Assembly: GCA_014904845.1 (NCBI GenBank)
Contig: MU119263.1
Span: 1-64,000 of the forward strand
Length of the DNA stretch: 64,000 nucleotides
Direction of reading: 5' to 3'
DNA from: Acephala macrosclerotiorum
Taxonomy: Eukaryota > Ascomycota > Leotiomycetes > Helotiales > Mollisiaceae
Translations under genes and position numbers: made by a program
Shown here: piece after piece, positions 33,712 to 44,594 of the stretch
Position numbering within the stretch: the first letter of the stretch is position 1
How the letters are laid out: the number at the start of each line of letters is the position of its first letter
The notes under the pieces: generated by a model
Databases searched by the model: none
Told to the model about the DNA's origin: nothing
Seen by the model: only the letters and a program-made list of their open reading frames with translations

Positions 33712-35737
33712 TCAATGCAACAGCGAGTTTGCACACTCGTAATTCATATCGTTCAATTCGCCCCCAAACGCCATCCTGTCATCAATAGCGGTCAATAGCG
33801 CCTGCAATAATGCACTTGGCGTTCGCCTGTTCTCAGCTTCAATCTGCGCCTTCGCCTTGGCAATCATGCCATCTTTCCAGTTCTGCCATACCCCATCAAT
33901 TTGAGGCAAGTATCCTTGGATCCACCTACTATATCCATTCGCCCATCGTATGTCCCTCACCAGCTGCTTGTTTGAGCCAGCTGAAGCGCTATCGAGCCTT
34001 TGCAAAAAATCCAGAACTCGATTGGACACCTTTTTGAAAATTGCAGACACGTCCTTGTGATCAAGATAATCGTATACAAGAGCAGTCCTAGCCACAATTG
34101 CGAGTTTGGCTTCATAGGTGTTGCTGGCGGGGGATATCGTCTGTGATTGGAAAAGTTTCGCTTTAGCAAAATTGAGCCCTTCCTCCAAGTATATCATTTC
34201 GCTTGGCCGGTTATTTCCGGACATCTAACTGACAAGATCGTCGACAGGACGACTGCCAACCTGTGTCATAGGACCGCGGTTTCCAAAAACCGCTTTGCTC
34301 CCGGCCCAAGCTGTCGTGGGAGCGAGGATTCCTTTGATGATACCTGAGCAGAAGGCGGCCCTCTGATCAGTAAAGCCCCGCACATAGTTGACTGTGGCTT
34401 GATCCTTAGAAACATACTGTCAGAAAACTCGTCCACGATACTGTAGAGTGATTTTGATGAGCTCACATTATTAAACATCCAATCAAGATATTTATTGATT
34501 AGCTGAACGATGTTAGCAGCTGCAACAAACACTTGTATACCTGAAATTGGCCCACCTGCAGTTCATAGACATGTTCCGTAGCATACGTCTTTTTATCGGA
34601 CCTCGTGGTAGTGTCTGTCAAATCCCATTTGTAAGAGCCGCAACTTGGTTTCTTCCATTCATAGCTGAAATATGGCTGGTACATATTGCCCTGACCAGTG
34701 GTATCGTATGATTCGTACTCGGGGGATTGGACTTTGAGGCCACATAGGCCAATATTAATTGGTCGACTTGCTGTGATGGTTCGCGGCTCAATTGCTTCGC
34801 TGTAAAGTTCCTGTCGATATATAGCACTACGCTTGGTTGGTATTTCATCGCCGTTGTCATCGACGGTCAACACATCTGGCAAAGTTGAGTCTGCGCAGGA
34901 AACACAGGCGTTACAGCTGCTACTTGATGAACTTGAAGAAGTTGTCTTCGTCGATGTAGGCTGGCTTGTAGGCTTAGAAGTCGGACCCTCCGGCTTGGAT
35001 GAGGGAATTTGATTCCTCAGTGACTGTATAGCATCATCGGCAGCTGAAAGTCCACGTCAGTCAAATCATCAAGACGCCTCGTACAGTTATGGAACGTCAG
35101 TGTATGATCTCATGATAGAAAGTCGATGCTACTTACCCTTAGCAGCCGTCATTGCAGCGACAAGCGCAGCTATGTCTTCAGCAGTAGTGCTTGCGACAGC
35201 TGCCTCTGCAGCAGTAGACGCTTTGGCTAGAGCATCGATAAGCTTACTAAACGCACTCTTGAAAAATGAATCGCTTGAATCATTTGAAGCGATCTTAGCA
35301 GCATCTAAAGCCTTGTTGATTGATGACAATGCTACTCTCGCAGCACTATTGTTGGGCTTGCTCTTCAGAATGTTGACACTGCTATCTGCGTCTATGACTG
35401 ATGCGTGCGATAAATCCGCCTCCTGACTGGGACTCAGCAGGATGGCCGTGGTACTGGTTGTTCCTGGCTTCTGCGTTGTGGCGGGGGCGGTGTTCTTGGG
35501 GGTCATAGATAGAGCTTGGGTAGTCTGATGAGTGACAGTAGTAGGCGGCCCTAACTTCATTGTAGTAAAGGTGCTCCTCGGCACTGTGGATGAAGCTTTG
35601 GGTATCTGAGGCGACGTGTTGGGGACTCTCTGGTTAGATGTAAAGGGACGTGTTGAGATCGTCGTCTTCGGTGGGCTTGGTGTAGAGTACCACACAGGTC
35701 CCCCGGTTCCTAGAAGACTATTACAGGCAAAGGCCAT
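33712..35737 (-). CDS. Protein with the C-terminal region of class-C GH18 chitinase-like proteins, no GH18 domain
   Basis: Exons by splice consensus: 35737-35137, 35043-34541, 34502-34467 and 34416-33712. Exon 1 encodes a Thr/Ser/Pro-rich low-complexity region and an Ala/Ser-rich helical stretch. Exon 2 has C-x2-C-x2-C just before a PDVLTVDD motif, then INIGLCGLKVQSPEY, YQPYFSYEW and YATEHVYELQ. These match the segment after the catalytic domain in fungal class-C GH18 proteins (also annotated killer-toxin-subunit-like). No GH18 domain or LysM is present. An in-frame TAG at 34225-34227 interrupts exon 4. Either it lies in an intron (candidate GTCAGT donor at 34233) or it is a nonsense mutation, one C-to-T step from CAG. 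No toxic activity is implied. Confidence 0.7.
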
Positions 35738-35824
35738 GGTGTGGGTGTAAAGTGTGTGTTCATGATGTGTTTTCCTGTCTAGCGGTGAGATGAGGATATA
35801 TATAACATTAAACACGCGACCACC

Positions 35825-36277
35825 CTAATAAAGGCTACCCTGAGCAGCAATGAGTCGTACCCAACAATTATTTGATTGGGAAAGTTTTGCGTCCCCGCAA
35901 TTTCCGCAGCCAGGTCCAAATGGCTTCACGGCTCCAAAACTGGAAGATGAAATTTTTTGTTAGTACTAACGGCACAACTAGGGAAAAGAAGTGGTTACTT
36001 ACGCTGATTTGAGGTCTGCCCCTGTGATAGCAGCCCATGGGCCACTAGAGTCGCACTGATACTCTGCCTGGCAGGAATAGCCGTCCTGGGACGCAGTGTA
36101 TATTGTGCGCGCGTTGTAAACTCCATTGTTCACGTATTTCTCGTACGCAGTCTTGCATAGGGTAGCAGAGAAGGACTGCCCACATGCTGGTAACTTGAGA
36201 CAACTGTTCTGACCATTGGCACTAGAGGTTGTCAACGAAATCACCCCAATCAGTGGAAGTGCTCGCCAAAGGCTCAT
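35825..36277 (-). CDS. Small cysteine-rich secreted protein
   Basis: Two exons, 36277-36003 and 35939-35825, total 390 nt (129 aa). The ATG at 36277 gives a signal peptide (WRALPLIGVISLTT, then a small-residue cleavage region). The mature part has CLKLPACG, an AYEKYVNNGVYNARTIYT segment, CQAEYQCDSSGPW, then CGNCG and a terminal cysteine. This resembles the small secreted proteins often found beside fungal class-C GH18/LysM genes. It is the direct upstream neighbour of such a gene on the same strand, 88 nt away, which supports that pairing. The role is unknown. Confidence 0.75.
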
Positions 36278-36313
36278 GGTGCCAAAAATAACGCAGAAAG
36301 ATGATGATTTCAA

Positions 36314-37600
36314 GAAGTATTGAACGGGTTTCTTTGAAACAAGGATATTCCCTGAGAGAAGGTATGTGGGCGGAGACTGCTAGAGGACTTACCAGCAAGT
36401 AAATAAGCTTTCTGTCGGAGACATGAGAAACAAGCAGATGGTCCTCCTTATATGATCAATCTTTCAAGCATCAAGTGGAGACAGTTTACAAAAACAATTA
36501 TCTTGTTACAGAGCATGAATAGCATGGTACGTTACTGATTTCTCTGTTAGCCGAGACACAGAAACTATGTTCGGCCACGAGAGTAACCCGAAAACCCCGG
36601 TATTCCAAATCATCATTACACTGGCTGAGCGTTTGAAGTCTGTGTACATGCATCACCTCGCCAGACTTGCTCTGTGTAGCAATGGCAGATACCTCAAATA
36701 CTTTGTGGCATCTTGGAAGGGCCGAAAAGATTCGACTGTTGGGGCAGGCAGGTATGCGCTACTGCTTCCATGGAAGGCTGAGAACGGGCCGATGAGCTCA
36801 GCCGCACCTTGCATAAGTCTGGATAGACTTATCCAATGAACGCATCAGCGAATACACCCTAATTAAATTGAGATGGTGCTACTAAAACAGTGACTGGTGC
36901 ACAAGATACAGAAGCTCATGGTTGTACTTACAAGCTGAACTGTAGCGCTGAAGACCAAGGTACTCAGGGCTTCGTACAACTCTAGTGACGTTACACAACC
37001 AGGCCAGTAAAGCGTCGATAATAGGTACCACATGGAGTTGAGAGTTGATCAGTAACGCAAGATGTACTGTATCTGCATCGCCTCATGTTTTGGTCCAATG
37101 GACCCTTTGTTCTAGAACCAAACAGTCATCGCCTCGAAGCTAGAAAAAAAAAAAAAAAAAAAAAAAACGAAGCAACCTCCTATCATATAGCTGCAGACCG
37201 TCAAGAGGACTCTCTTATTGAATTCGCTCTCTCTCAAGACTTGAATCGGTAGGGTCCATCATCTTCCAGATCGAGGTATATTGCTTTCTTCCAAATTCAG
37301 AATCATTGCAGCCAGCGGTTTCAATCTCTCGGTCTCGAGCACAGGGTTTTCTTGACAAATTAAGGGAAAATGTACGTTGTCTGCCTCAAGGACTAAGAAA
37401 TTCCTAGTCGTCCCTTCCCAAGGCCGTAGATTGGCTTCACTAGATTTGCTAGAATCCCAACGCAGATGTCGCCAAAAAGCGTTCAGACATAAAGTAGAAA
37501 GAATCATCCCCCCAATGCCCGACTTGGCAACTCAGTCTCCTAGACATAATAACAGATGCATGTTCGGAACTGGCCCGATTGCCTAGTTCCTCGCGTTCAA
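36314..37600. other. Intergenic region with a poly-A tract
   Basis: No supported gene. A 90-codon plus-strand frame (36567-36839, ATG start) has no motif. An uninterrupted run of about 24 A residues begins near 37144. It may be a retroposed tail or slippage, but no target duplication was seen. Confidence 0.45.
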
Positions 37601-37629
37601 AACCGCCGTCAAGCATGGGGTATCGATAC

Positions 37630-37990
37630 CAAACATCTTGATGTAACAATGCCTTTGTCATGCAATGATTATCGACGAGACAAAATCGCACATCTCCTAA
37701 TGGCAGAAGGACCAGATGTCAATGCACACCTCATTGACGGTATCGGGTTTTGTAGACCAGTGCTAGTAGCAGCCTCGTGCCAGCCAGAACAATATGGTGC
37801 GACTATTCATCTTGGAAGGCGCTCATCTGCGTCTGCAGCATCGGCGCTCAGCCGTGTTGGGACAGAAATGTAGAGAGGTGTATGAAGGCCATTCGATTGC
37901 TCGCAGAGGCGCCTGTTGACTCTGAATTTGGGGACGAAGGGGAGAGGACGGCAGAGATGTTACTGCGATTCGCGTTTAGCCATTGAAGGA
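37630..37990 (+). pseudogene. Possible ankyrin-repeat fragment
   Basis: In one frame, DKIAHLLMAEGPDVNAH resembles the end of an ankyrin repeat and the following segment (PVLVAASCQPEQ) the start of the next. The pattern then moves to another frame (MKAIRLLAEAPVDSEFGDEG). The frame change and short length suggest a broken remnant. The match is weak. Confidence 0.3.
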
Positions 37991-38516
37991 TGGATGTCGA
38001 TGTGGCTCTATTTCCGAGTGTAGAGACGCATGTGAAGAAGCTAAGCATTAGCAAGTCTTTCAATTGCACTAAGAAGGATTCGTACCATCTTGGTGAAGTG
38101 AAGGTTGGACATTCGAAACGCGATGTCCCGGCGGCTGAAGTCGCGTTCCCTCTCAAGTGCACGTGCCTTCCCCACAGTTTATTTCTTCACTCCTCGATCG
38201 CACCATTACACTTCAATGAAATTCAACATCCTAAGCACTGCAACTTTATTAGTCTCTATTGTGCACCATGGAAACTTCTGTTTCCCTACCAGATTATCCG
38301 GATGGCACCTTTTAAGCACCCTAATCAGTTTGTCACCAAAATAATCGATCTCGAATTCAGAAAGGGCGAAGTTCATTTGTGGAGTCCAGTACGAAGTTGT
38401 CATTTCCACCCTCCATTGCATTTCTTGAATCGATTTTATGCAAGTTCCTTGCTCATAATGAATGACAAATTCCCTTCTTGATCCTACCATCGAAAGCTCG
38501 ATGCCCCGAACCCAGT

Positions 38517-39059
38517 CTAGACCACACCAAATCCAGTCCACGTATTAACATGTTTCAAAGCCTCTCCAACATTATAATAGGCCGAATTACCCAAGAACAT
38601 GAAGAGAACGGCATAAAGAAACGTTGCAATTTTCTTCTGGGAATATGTGTTTCTCAGATCGTTAAATGCACCCCCCAAAGCTTTGTCGGCGATAGGTACC
38701 AGAATCCACAGGTTTGAAAACATAGCGATAGCCGTGAATATTTGCCAGCTGACTGAAAGTTCGAGTTCATTTGAGGCGTAGTTGGTATACAAACACGAGA
38801 TGAACAGACCGGTGATAGGAACCAGGTACGAAAAGGCCATGAATGTTGAGCATAGGAGGATACCGAATATGAAGGCGACAGCGTCGACAGCCCAAAGGCC
38901 GACGTCGACAACCAGTGTTATAGGCATGATTATGAACGCAGTGTTTGACAATGTCTGGGTTTTCTTGGGACTGTGGAATTTCAAGGTTAAACTTGATGCC
39001 AAGTGCGTAGGTTTTGTCATGTGTGTAGCAGACTTGGTCGATTTAGGTGCCAAACCCAT
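38517..39059 (-). CDS. Small multi-span membrane protein
   Basis: Frame of 180 codons from the first ATG at 39059. The frame extends further upstream but only with non-ATG codons. Four hydrophobic stretches are visible: VVDVGLWAVDAVAFIFGILL, FSYLVPITGLFISCLY, FTAIAMFSNLWILVPIA and IATFLYAVLFMFLGNSAYY. These suggest a four-span integral membrane protein with short loops. No family is recognised. It belongs to a local series of short membrane-protein genes on the same strand. A 5' exon is possible. Confidence 0.5.
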   Translation of the reverse strand: MGLAPKSTKSATHMTKPTHLASSLTLKFHSPKKTQTLSNTAFIIMPITLVVDVGLWAVDAVAFIFGILLCSTFMAFSYLVPITGLFISCLYTNYASNELELSVSWQIFTAIAMFSNLWILVPIADKALGGAFNDLRNTYSQKKIATFLYAVLFMFLGNSAYYNVGEALKHVNTWTGFGVV

Positions 39060-39325
39060 TGCTCGATCCTCAAATGAAGAAAACAAAGCAGGATTAATCT
39101 TACGCAAACGTCTATATGCATTGTTACTAATGGAGAAAGGAACAGCACCCGGCCTATCTTCCTGTGAAACAAGAAGATACTTTGGTGGCCGTGATCTGGA
39201 TTGTCCTGCGCTTTTCAACCCCGTTTTCAAACAAGGTTCCCTAAAGCCCACTCATTCGCTTGCCCCGGAACACTTGCTGTGTCTCAATACACATCAGCCA
39301 CCACAACCACTAATGGGACTGCAAA

Positions 39326-39594
39326 TCACAGAGCTATATCCAAATCTGCTTGCGGACGCCTAATCTCGATCGCCATCAGAAATTCCCAATTGAGTGGCAT
39401 CGTAGCTTGAATAGTCGAAAATGAGGCCACAGCAGGGAAAGCCTGCCACCATGGCGAAATATTAATCAAATACGCATTGATAAGCCAAACGCAGATGGCA
39501 AGTATAATGACGTGCTTCCCCAAGAGACCAAAAGGAAGCTTGAGACAAGAGTTCCAAAGTTGAGGGTGAAAAGGTTGAGAACAAAAAGTCCCAT
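39326..39594 (-). pseudogene. Small membrane protein with an apparent frameshift
   Basis: An ATG at 39594 opens GLFVLNLFTLNFGTLVSSFL, and the next frame continues with HVIILAICVWLINAYLI and WWQAFPAVASF to 39326. The switch falls at a run of four G on the coding strand (about 39518-39521), where one base gained or lost would join the frames. Two membrane spans would result. It could be a real frameshift or a sequencing error. Confidence 0.4.
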
Positions 39595-39841
39595 TTTAGT
39601 GATGGGTGAAGGTAGCGTTGCTAAATTTTCTTTTCTCCACTTGAGATTGAATAAGTAATAGTACAGGGATCTTTATATATAGGGTAAGTTAATACTTGAG
39701 ATATAGGTTAGCATTTTCTGGCAATGTCGAGTGCCCACCAAGATGCGGACTTAAGAAAAACTTACATTTTTTAGACAAAGCTCTTTAAACATTCCGCAAA
39801 CATTTTTGACACTGCGATATATGCACTATGAGCTATCTCAA

Positions 39842-40234
39842 TTAGAGCATCCAGAGCAACACCAAATATCCTTCCCCCTCTTCCTGTGGAATAATTCCAA
39901 CTGCCTTCATAAACAAGGCGTGGATCGCCCAACCCAAATTAAACAGGCTATAAATCCCCCATATCCCCAACCAAAAGAGAATGCCGTAAAACAATGCTAA
40001 CCATAACCACATTTGTATACTGTTCAAAGTATATCCCTCTACCTGTTCCGTTGGACTGATGATGAAAAGGATCACTATTGAAATGCCGAATGAGAAGATT
40101 AGCCATGATAGAGAGAACGAGGCGTAGAAATTAGAAGCGCAAAGTAGGGGCCCAAGTCGGCTCCTAGAAAACCCAAACAGGACCCCCCCAAAAATACATC
40201 GTTTCAATCTTAAGGCAGATTCATTTTGTAACAT
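39842..40234 (-). CDS. Small membrane protein
   Basis: Uninterrupted 130-codon frame with an ATG at 40234. Hydrophobic segments are LSWLIFSFGISIVILFII and WLWLALFYGILFWLGIWGIY followed by LFNLGWAIHALFM, so two or three membrane spans are likely. No family is recognised. A short gene of this kind can arise by chance in AT-rich DNA, but the two strong spans make a real product plausible. It is one of several similar genes nearby. Confidence 0.45.
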   Translation of the reverse strand: MLQNESALRLKRCIFGGVLFGFSRSRLGPLLCASNFYASFSLSWLIFSFGISIVILFIISPTEQVEGYTLNSIQMWLWLALFYGILFWLGIWGIYSLFNLGWAIHALFMKAVGIIPQEEGEGYLVLLWML

Positions 40235-40595
40235 AGCGTCGTCTTGGGTCTTTCTAAGGAAAGTATGCCCTCCACGCCTCCCTCTTTTGTTCTTTTCTAC
40301 CTCTCTTCTCCTTCACTCGTTACTCTGACTTTGCTTACAGGTTTTTAAATTGTTATTTCTATAGACTTTTTATTCTTGTCACTTACTAGTACTGCGGCTG
40401 AAGAGAGTGTATCAGGATGTCTGGGACCCAGGATCCTTTCGCGCAGTTGAAAGCACTCTGTTATTAATTTGATAGCATCCTTCTTGTTCATCTACTTTCA
40501 TACTATGAAGCACCATGTTACCTTGTAGAATGAATCGACCCAGAATCATTAACACTTCTAGCTTTCCAGATCATCCAACTCACTCTATCCTGCCC

Positions 40596-41246
40596 TCATC
40601 TAACGTAGCCGAATCGCTTGAAAGCTCTATGTAAAATATCCTTAATCACGCCTTCCTTCCTGTAAGTGTAGTCCTGCATCGACTCCCCACCCAGCTTGCT
40701 TGCCTCGCTACACTCCTTCTTCGTCCTCGCATACAGCTCTCTGTCCTCTACATTTTCTATCAACCACTGCTTGAAAATGCGATGTCTCTCCGCCTCCGGA
40801 CATGCAGGTCCCCAAACATGCACGTTCGCAAACATAGGCTCAGCAGCGGTAAAGAACCTATGGCTATGCCACTTGGGCTCTCGTAACATGAACTGGAAGC
40901 CTTGAGATTCCAGCGCGGACACGTAGGCGCTCTCGTCATTGATGTCTGGAACCACGACATCGATGTCTATGATAGCTTTCGCGGGAAGCCCGGGGACCGA
41001 GGTTGATCCTACGTGAGAGACGGAAACGAGGTGGCCCGTTCCGGGTTCCGCTCCGTTGGATGATGATGGCGGGCCAAGGGCGGCAACGATACGTGAGGCG
41101 AAGATGGCATAGGTGGAGGGCCAGGTGGGATCCGGGTCGGCGATGTCCAGACTGGGCTTGACTTTGCGGAATGAGATACGTTCGACGTCGTTTTCGTCGA
41201 AGTCAAGGTGTTTGACAAGTTCTTCGATGGAGACCCCGTTCGACAT
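40596..41246 (-). CDS. GrpB/UPF0157 family protein
   Basis: Intronless gene of 216 codons. The GrpB family has a nucleotidyltransferase-like fold. Characteristic segments are VSHVGSTSVPGLPAKAIIDI (the GSTSVPGL-x-AK-x-IID signature), DVVVPDI, HRFFTAAEP, NVHVWGP and YTYRKEGVIKDIL. All are present and in order, so the domain is complete. The family also occurs widely in bacteria, and the lack of introns is compatible with either old fungal ancestry or transfer. Base composition is not obviously foreign. The biochemical role in fungi is unsettled; no signal peptide, so probably cytosolic. Confidence 0.9.
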   Translation of the reverse strand: MSNGVSIEELVKHLDFDENDVERISFRKVKPSLDIADPDPTWPSTYAIFASRIVAALGPPSSSNGAEPGTGHLVSVSHVGSTSVPGLPAKAIIDIDVVVPDINDESAYVSALESQGFQFMLREPKWHSHRFFTAAEPMFANVHVWGPACPEAERHRIFKQWLIENVEDRELYARTKKECSEASKLGGESMQDYTYRKEGVIKDILHRAFKRFGYVR

Positions 41247-41562
41247 TGTAGTATTGTATAAGTTGAAGTGAGAGTGTTTCGAGAAAAGTTGTACGAATCT
41301 GTTGCGATTTAGTGCCTAAGGCCTGAACTTACGTAAGCAACAGTGTCAAACGCCACTGTAACCACGCTGAATATCAGCGTCACCGATACAGCTGAAGGCT
41401 TAGCTGTATAGGGCTTTATTGCAAGTGAATTAGGGGGCTCAGGGCCTATAAATACAAGCTACTTACCACTGTAGAACAGCAGTCAATTCAGTCCTTTTGA
41501 AGCCTACTTTATATGTTACACGTGACTATTTTCCATAGCCTGTAAGGTAGAACCAACACTGG

Positions 41563-41813
41563 CTCTACGGGGAAGAAAAAAGTGGCCGATTTTGGCACCA
41601 TGCTAAAGTTCACACTTCAACCACAATTACTCAACCTTTTTCTATTGAAAACACCTCGAAGGGTTTCTAATTAATTAATCATATGTTGCGCATCAATCGG
41701 TCCACTTTTTATGGGTTCCTGCCTGTTCAAAGAATAAATAATCGCGTTTGAGAAGTGTGAGTTTCGTGTTAGCGCACGAGCTAAAATCCGCCACTTTTTT
41801 CTTCCCCGTAGAG
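41563..41813. mobile_element. MITE with 24-bp perfect terminal inverted repeats
   Basis: The ends are exact inverted copies for 24 bp, starting CTCTACGGGGAAGAAAA and continuing to GTGGC. Similarity then extends about 10 bp with two mismatches (CGATTTTGGC against GGATTTTAGC). The element is 251 bp and is flanked by ACTGG on both sides (41558-41562 and 41814-41818), a perfect 5-bp target duplication. There is no coding capacity. The superfamily is not assigned. Confidence 0.85.
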
Positions 41814-42278
41814 ACTGGCTAAATAGTCCTCTAGGTCACGTGGAGCAGAAGGGAACTCAAATGGGCTCGGTGAGGACCCTTGATAAAATGCGATAGGGGA
41901 GCGACAGGCTTAGAGAGGTAGCTATGTTACAGGCAACTAGGATCTGCATAATTCTAGATTTAAGTAATATAGAAACTATAGCCGATTCGCGAGGGAAAAG
42001 GACCCTTGAGCCAAATCCAGCTGACTCATTAGCGTGCTCAGGACTCAGGGCTCGGCTCAGGTTAGAGCGGCGATTGCTCAGGTTCAAAGACAGAAACGGA
42101 CTCTGGTGGGCAAAATTGTCGTCTGTGATTATATTGGAAAGATTGAGAACAAAGAAAAAGTCTGAACACCGCTTGGACATTCTGCAAACGGTAGTCTTTG
42201 AGACTTGACAACTAAAGTATTTCCAAGAACACAAGCCAGAACTTTGAGTGGCGTACGAGTTTTCTGACACAATCATCA

Positions 42279-42812
42279 TCACTGCACCTTAAACTCTACA
42301 CCCCTTAACCCCCTCATAAAACCCGCACCCCAAACACCGAAAATGATCAACACACTACAAAAAAGCAGCAATAGCAAGAATTCCATATCCCCATCCACCG
42401 TCTCCCCACCAACATCCATACTACAACAAATTAACACCGTGTTCCGAGGGAAGCACCACAAGTGACTAGCATGGAACCTACTCACAAGCTCCCAACATAG
42501 CAAAATCAAAGGAAAGATTGCTTACAGTTTCTTCTCCTCTTCTTTCAACTTCATTATAATCCGGATAACCTTCAATACACACGTCAGCACAAATATCGAG
42601 ATGATAATCAACCAGATGCCGAAAGATTGAAGCTCGGGCAGAATATAGCTTATAAACATAGTTATAGTAGGGAGAAGAGCGTAATGGAGGATCGGGTGAA
42701 TTATCAGGAGGATGAGAGCCATGAGGGAGAGGTATGCAATGCACCCAAATGTGGGGAAGATTTGAGATTCGACGATTGTGCCTTCGAAGTGGAGGGGGTC
42801 ATGAGTGCTCAT
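42279..42812 (-). CDS. Two-exon small membrane protein
   Basis: Exon 1 is 42812-42526 and exon 2 is 42420-42279, total 429 nt (142 aa), with a 105-nt intron starting GTAAGC and ending TTGTAG. Hydrophobic spans are IAYLSLMALILLIIHPILHY, FGIWLIIISIFVLTCVL and, in exon 2, FLLLLLFCSVLIIFGVWG. A short Lys/Glu-rich loop precedes the splice. Three spans are likely. Clean splice sites and a frame-preserving fit support a real gene. No family is recognised. Confidence 0.55.
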
Positions 42813-42972
42813 GTTGAGTTTTGAGATGGTGAAATAAGGTACTGGAGTTCGAGAAGGGCAATAACTCAAGAGTATGAGAAATTAAAGCATCAATGACCTT
42901 AGAATAAAAGACCATACTTTGCTTTTTCCCGTCGCGGCAACTTTGCTTTGTTGAATCAACCCCTTGACATCA

Positions 42973-43191
42973 TCACGTGCTTTCTTGATAGTTGAACTTC
43001 GAGCGTGGCCGAAGGAATTGACAAAGAAACAATGCGCACAAGACCAAAAGCATGCATGGAAACCAGGCTTTAGTAAAAAGAGTGATGCTTTGATAATGTA
43101 CAAATTTTGCAGACCCAAGAACCAATTCTAAAACAGGCACCAAGTACAGACAGGTATCAACGAATGACAGACACTTTTCACCACCCTTCAT
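42973..43191 (-). CDS. Short membrane protein, tentative
   Basis: ATG-started frame of 72 codons with hydrophobic stretches CLYLVPVLELVLGSA and AWFPCMLLVLCALFLCQFL followed by a basic tail. It resembles the other short membrane genes on this strand but is close to the length expected by chance. It ends 38 nt upstream of the dioxygenase start region's opposite end and has no other support. Confidence 0.3.
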   Translation of the reverse strand: MKGGEKCLSFVDTCLYLVPVLELVLGSAKFVHYQSITLFTKAWFPCMLLVLCALFLCQFLRPRSKFNYQEST

Positions 43192-43228
43192 CTCATCTCA
43201 CTTCAGCATCTCACTCATCTCAACACTA

Positions 43229-44594
43229 CTAAGCAATGCTGCTAGCTTCAACCGTGCTGCTGGACGTGCTGCTGGCTGTCGCAGTACCGTTGAAATCAGT
43301 GCCGTTTGGCGCACCTCCAGATCCACCAGCGCTGAAAGAAGTGCTGGAATCGGTGTTTTGGTGTCCACCATCAGCCTCATAGTAAGCAGCGACAGAGTAG
43401 TAGGAAGAATCGCTTTGATCAGCAGTGACGTTGATGCCAATTTGGATCCAAGCCAAGAGGCCGTCAGTGATATCATCACCGAGGTAGACAAACTCTGGGA
43501 ATGGGTCGTAGTCGTTCTCAGCTTGGACAATGGACCACCTGAAGACGGGGGAGTCAGTAGTTACCCTTTAAGTAAGTCTTAGGATCACAACTCACGTGTC
43601 CTCAGCGTTAGTGGTGACAGCTTGAGTGTTGGTGTTGTATGGGTAGGTCTACAAAACAGTTAATATGGGGGTTCAAAGAATGCTCAAGAGTCGATCTAGG
43701 GCGGGTTTATACTTACAGCTTCGACAGCAGATCGGAGCTCCTCGTTCCAGAACAATTGGCCGATGTGGCTGACTCCTCCTCCAGAGATAGTGCCGTTCTC
43801 GAGGACAGTAACGTTGGAGTGGGAGAGGAGATGGGTGTGGGTGGCACGGCCTTCATAGTGGCCTGGGAAGATCGTCTCAAATGACACGACCCCATCGTCG
43901 TCGGTTGCTTGAATGCCTCGCAAGAATGTGCTATCCCATCCTACTTCGTTGCCAGTGGCGACAATACCGGAGTAGAGGCCGGTGGAGTTGCAGTTCCAGA
44001 TGTCGACGTAGATCTCGGGGACTGGGAGGCAGGTGGTAATATCGAGGTATTGGACCTCAAGGTAGAGAGGAATTCCAGGCTCGCCCTCAGTAACGTTCTT
44101 TCTAATGAGCTCACCAGTTACGTAGTATGGACCATCGGTGTTTTCAGGCGTCAGGATGCAGGAGGTGTTGGCAGAGAAGATGGTTGTTTCCGCGGTTGAG
44201 GTAGTATAATCGAGGATACCAGTTTCGTTGTGGTTGATGGCTTCATAGATCTCGAGAGTAGCAAGATCACGGCGGAACTTCCTAGGCTCTGCAAATCATT
44301 AGTAACGTGCCGAATAAGCATTGAGGCTGTCTTACTTGACTGGATGTTGCGGCGTTGGCGAAGTTCACGAGCCACCTCGGCACGGCGCTTGACGGATCGA
44401 GCAGCCACTTCACGGTGCTTCAAGGAGTTCGAGCAGGTGTCAAGAGATCGCTTGGCAGCAGAAGCCATCTGGTTGCGAGCTTGGACTTCCCGCTTCATGT
44501 GAGCAGCATCGTGAACCTCTCCTGGATGCGCCAATGAAGTGCTAGCGAGGCAGGCAGCTGCAACAGCACCAGCGATCTTGGAGATGTAGACCAT
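43229..44594 (-). CDS. Secreted intradiol ring-cleavage dioxygenase
   Basis: Four exons: 44594-44336, 44288-43717, 43648-43596 and 43538-43229, total 1194 nt (397 aa); introns 47-68 nt. The N-terminus is a signal peptide (ISKIAGAVAAACLASTSLA) followed by a basic coiled pro-region. The catalytic domain has TPENTDGPYYV near residue 140, where the first iron-binding Tyr is expected. The Y-x2-R-x2-H-x-H ligand motif (HYEGRATHTHLL) follows near residue 235. Intradiol dioxygenases use Fe(III) to open catechol-type rings between the hydroxyls. The tail is Ser/Thr/Gly-rich, ending in a weakly hydrophobic stretch. Extracellular members are thought to act on plant phenolics or lignin-derived catechols. 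All expected ligands are visible. Confidence 0.92.

Noticed and set aside
33712..35737. Naming the gene a killer toxin
   Set aside because: Only an accessory region shared with GH18/killer-toxin-like annotations is present; there is no catalytic or toxin domain.
43198..43530. 110-codon frame overlapping the dioxygenase
   Set aside because: It is a shadow of the dioxygenase last exon in another frame.
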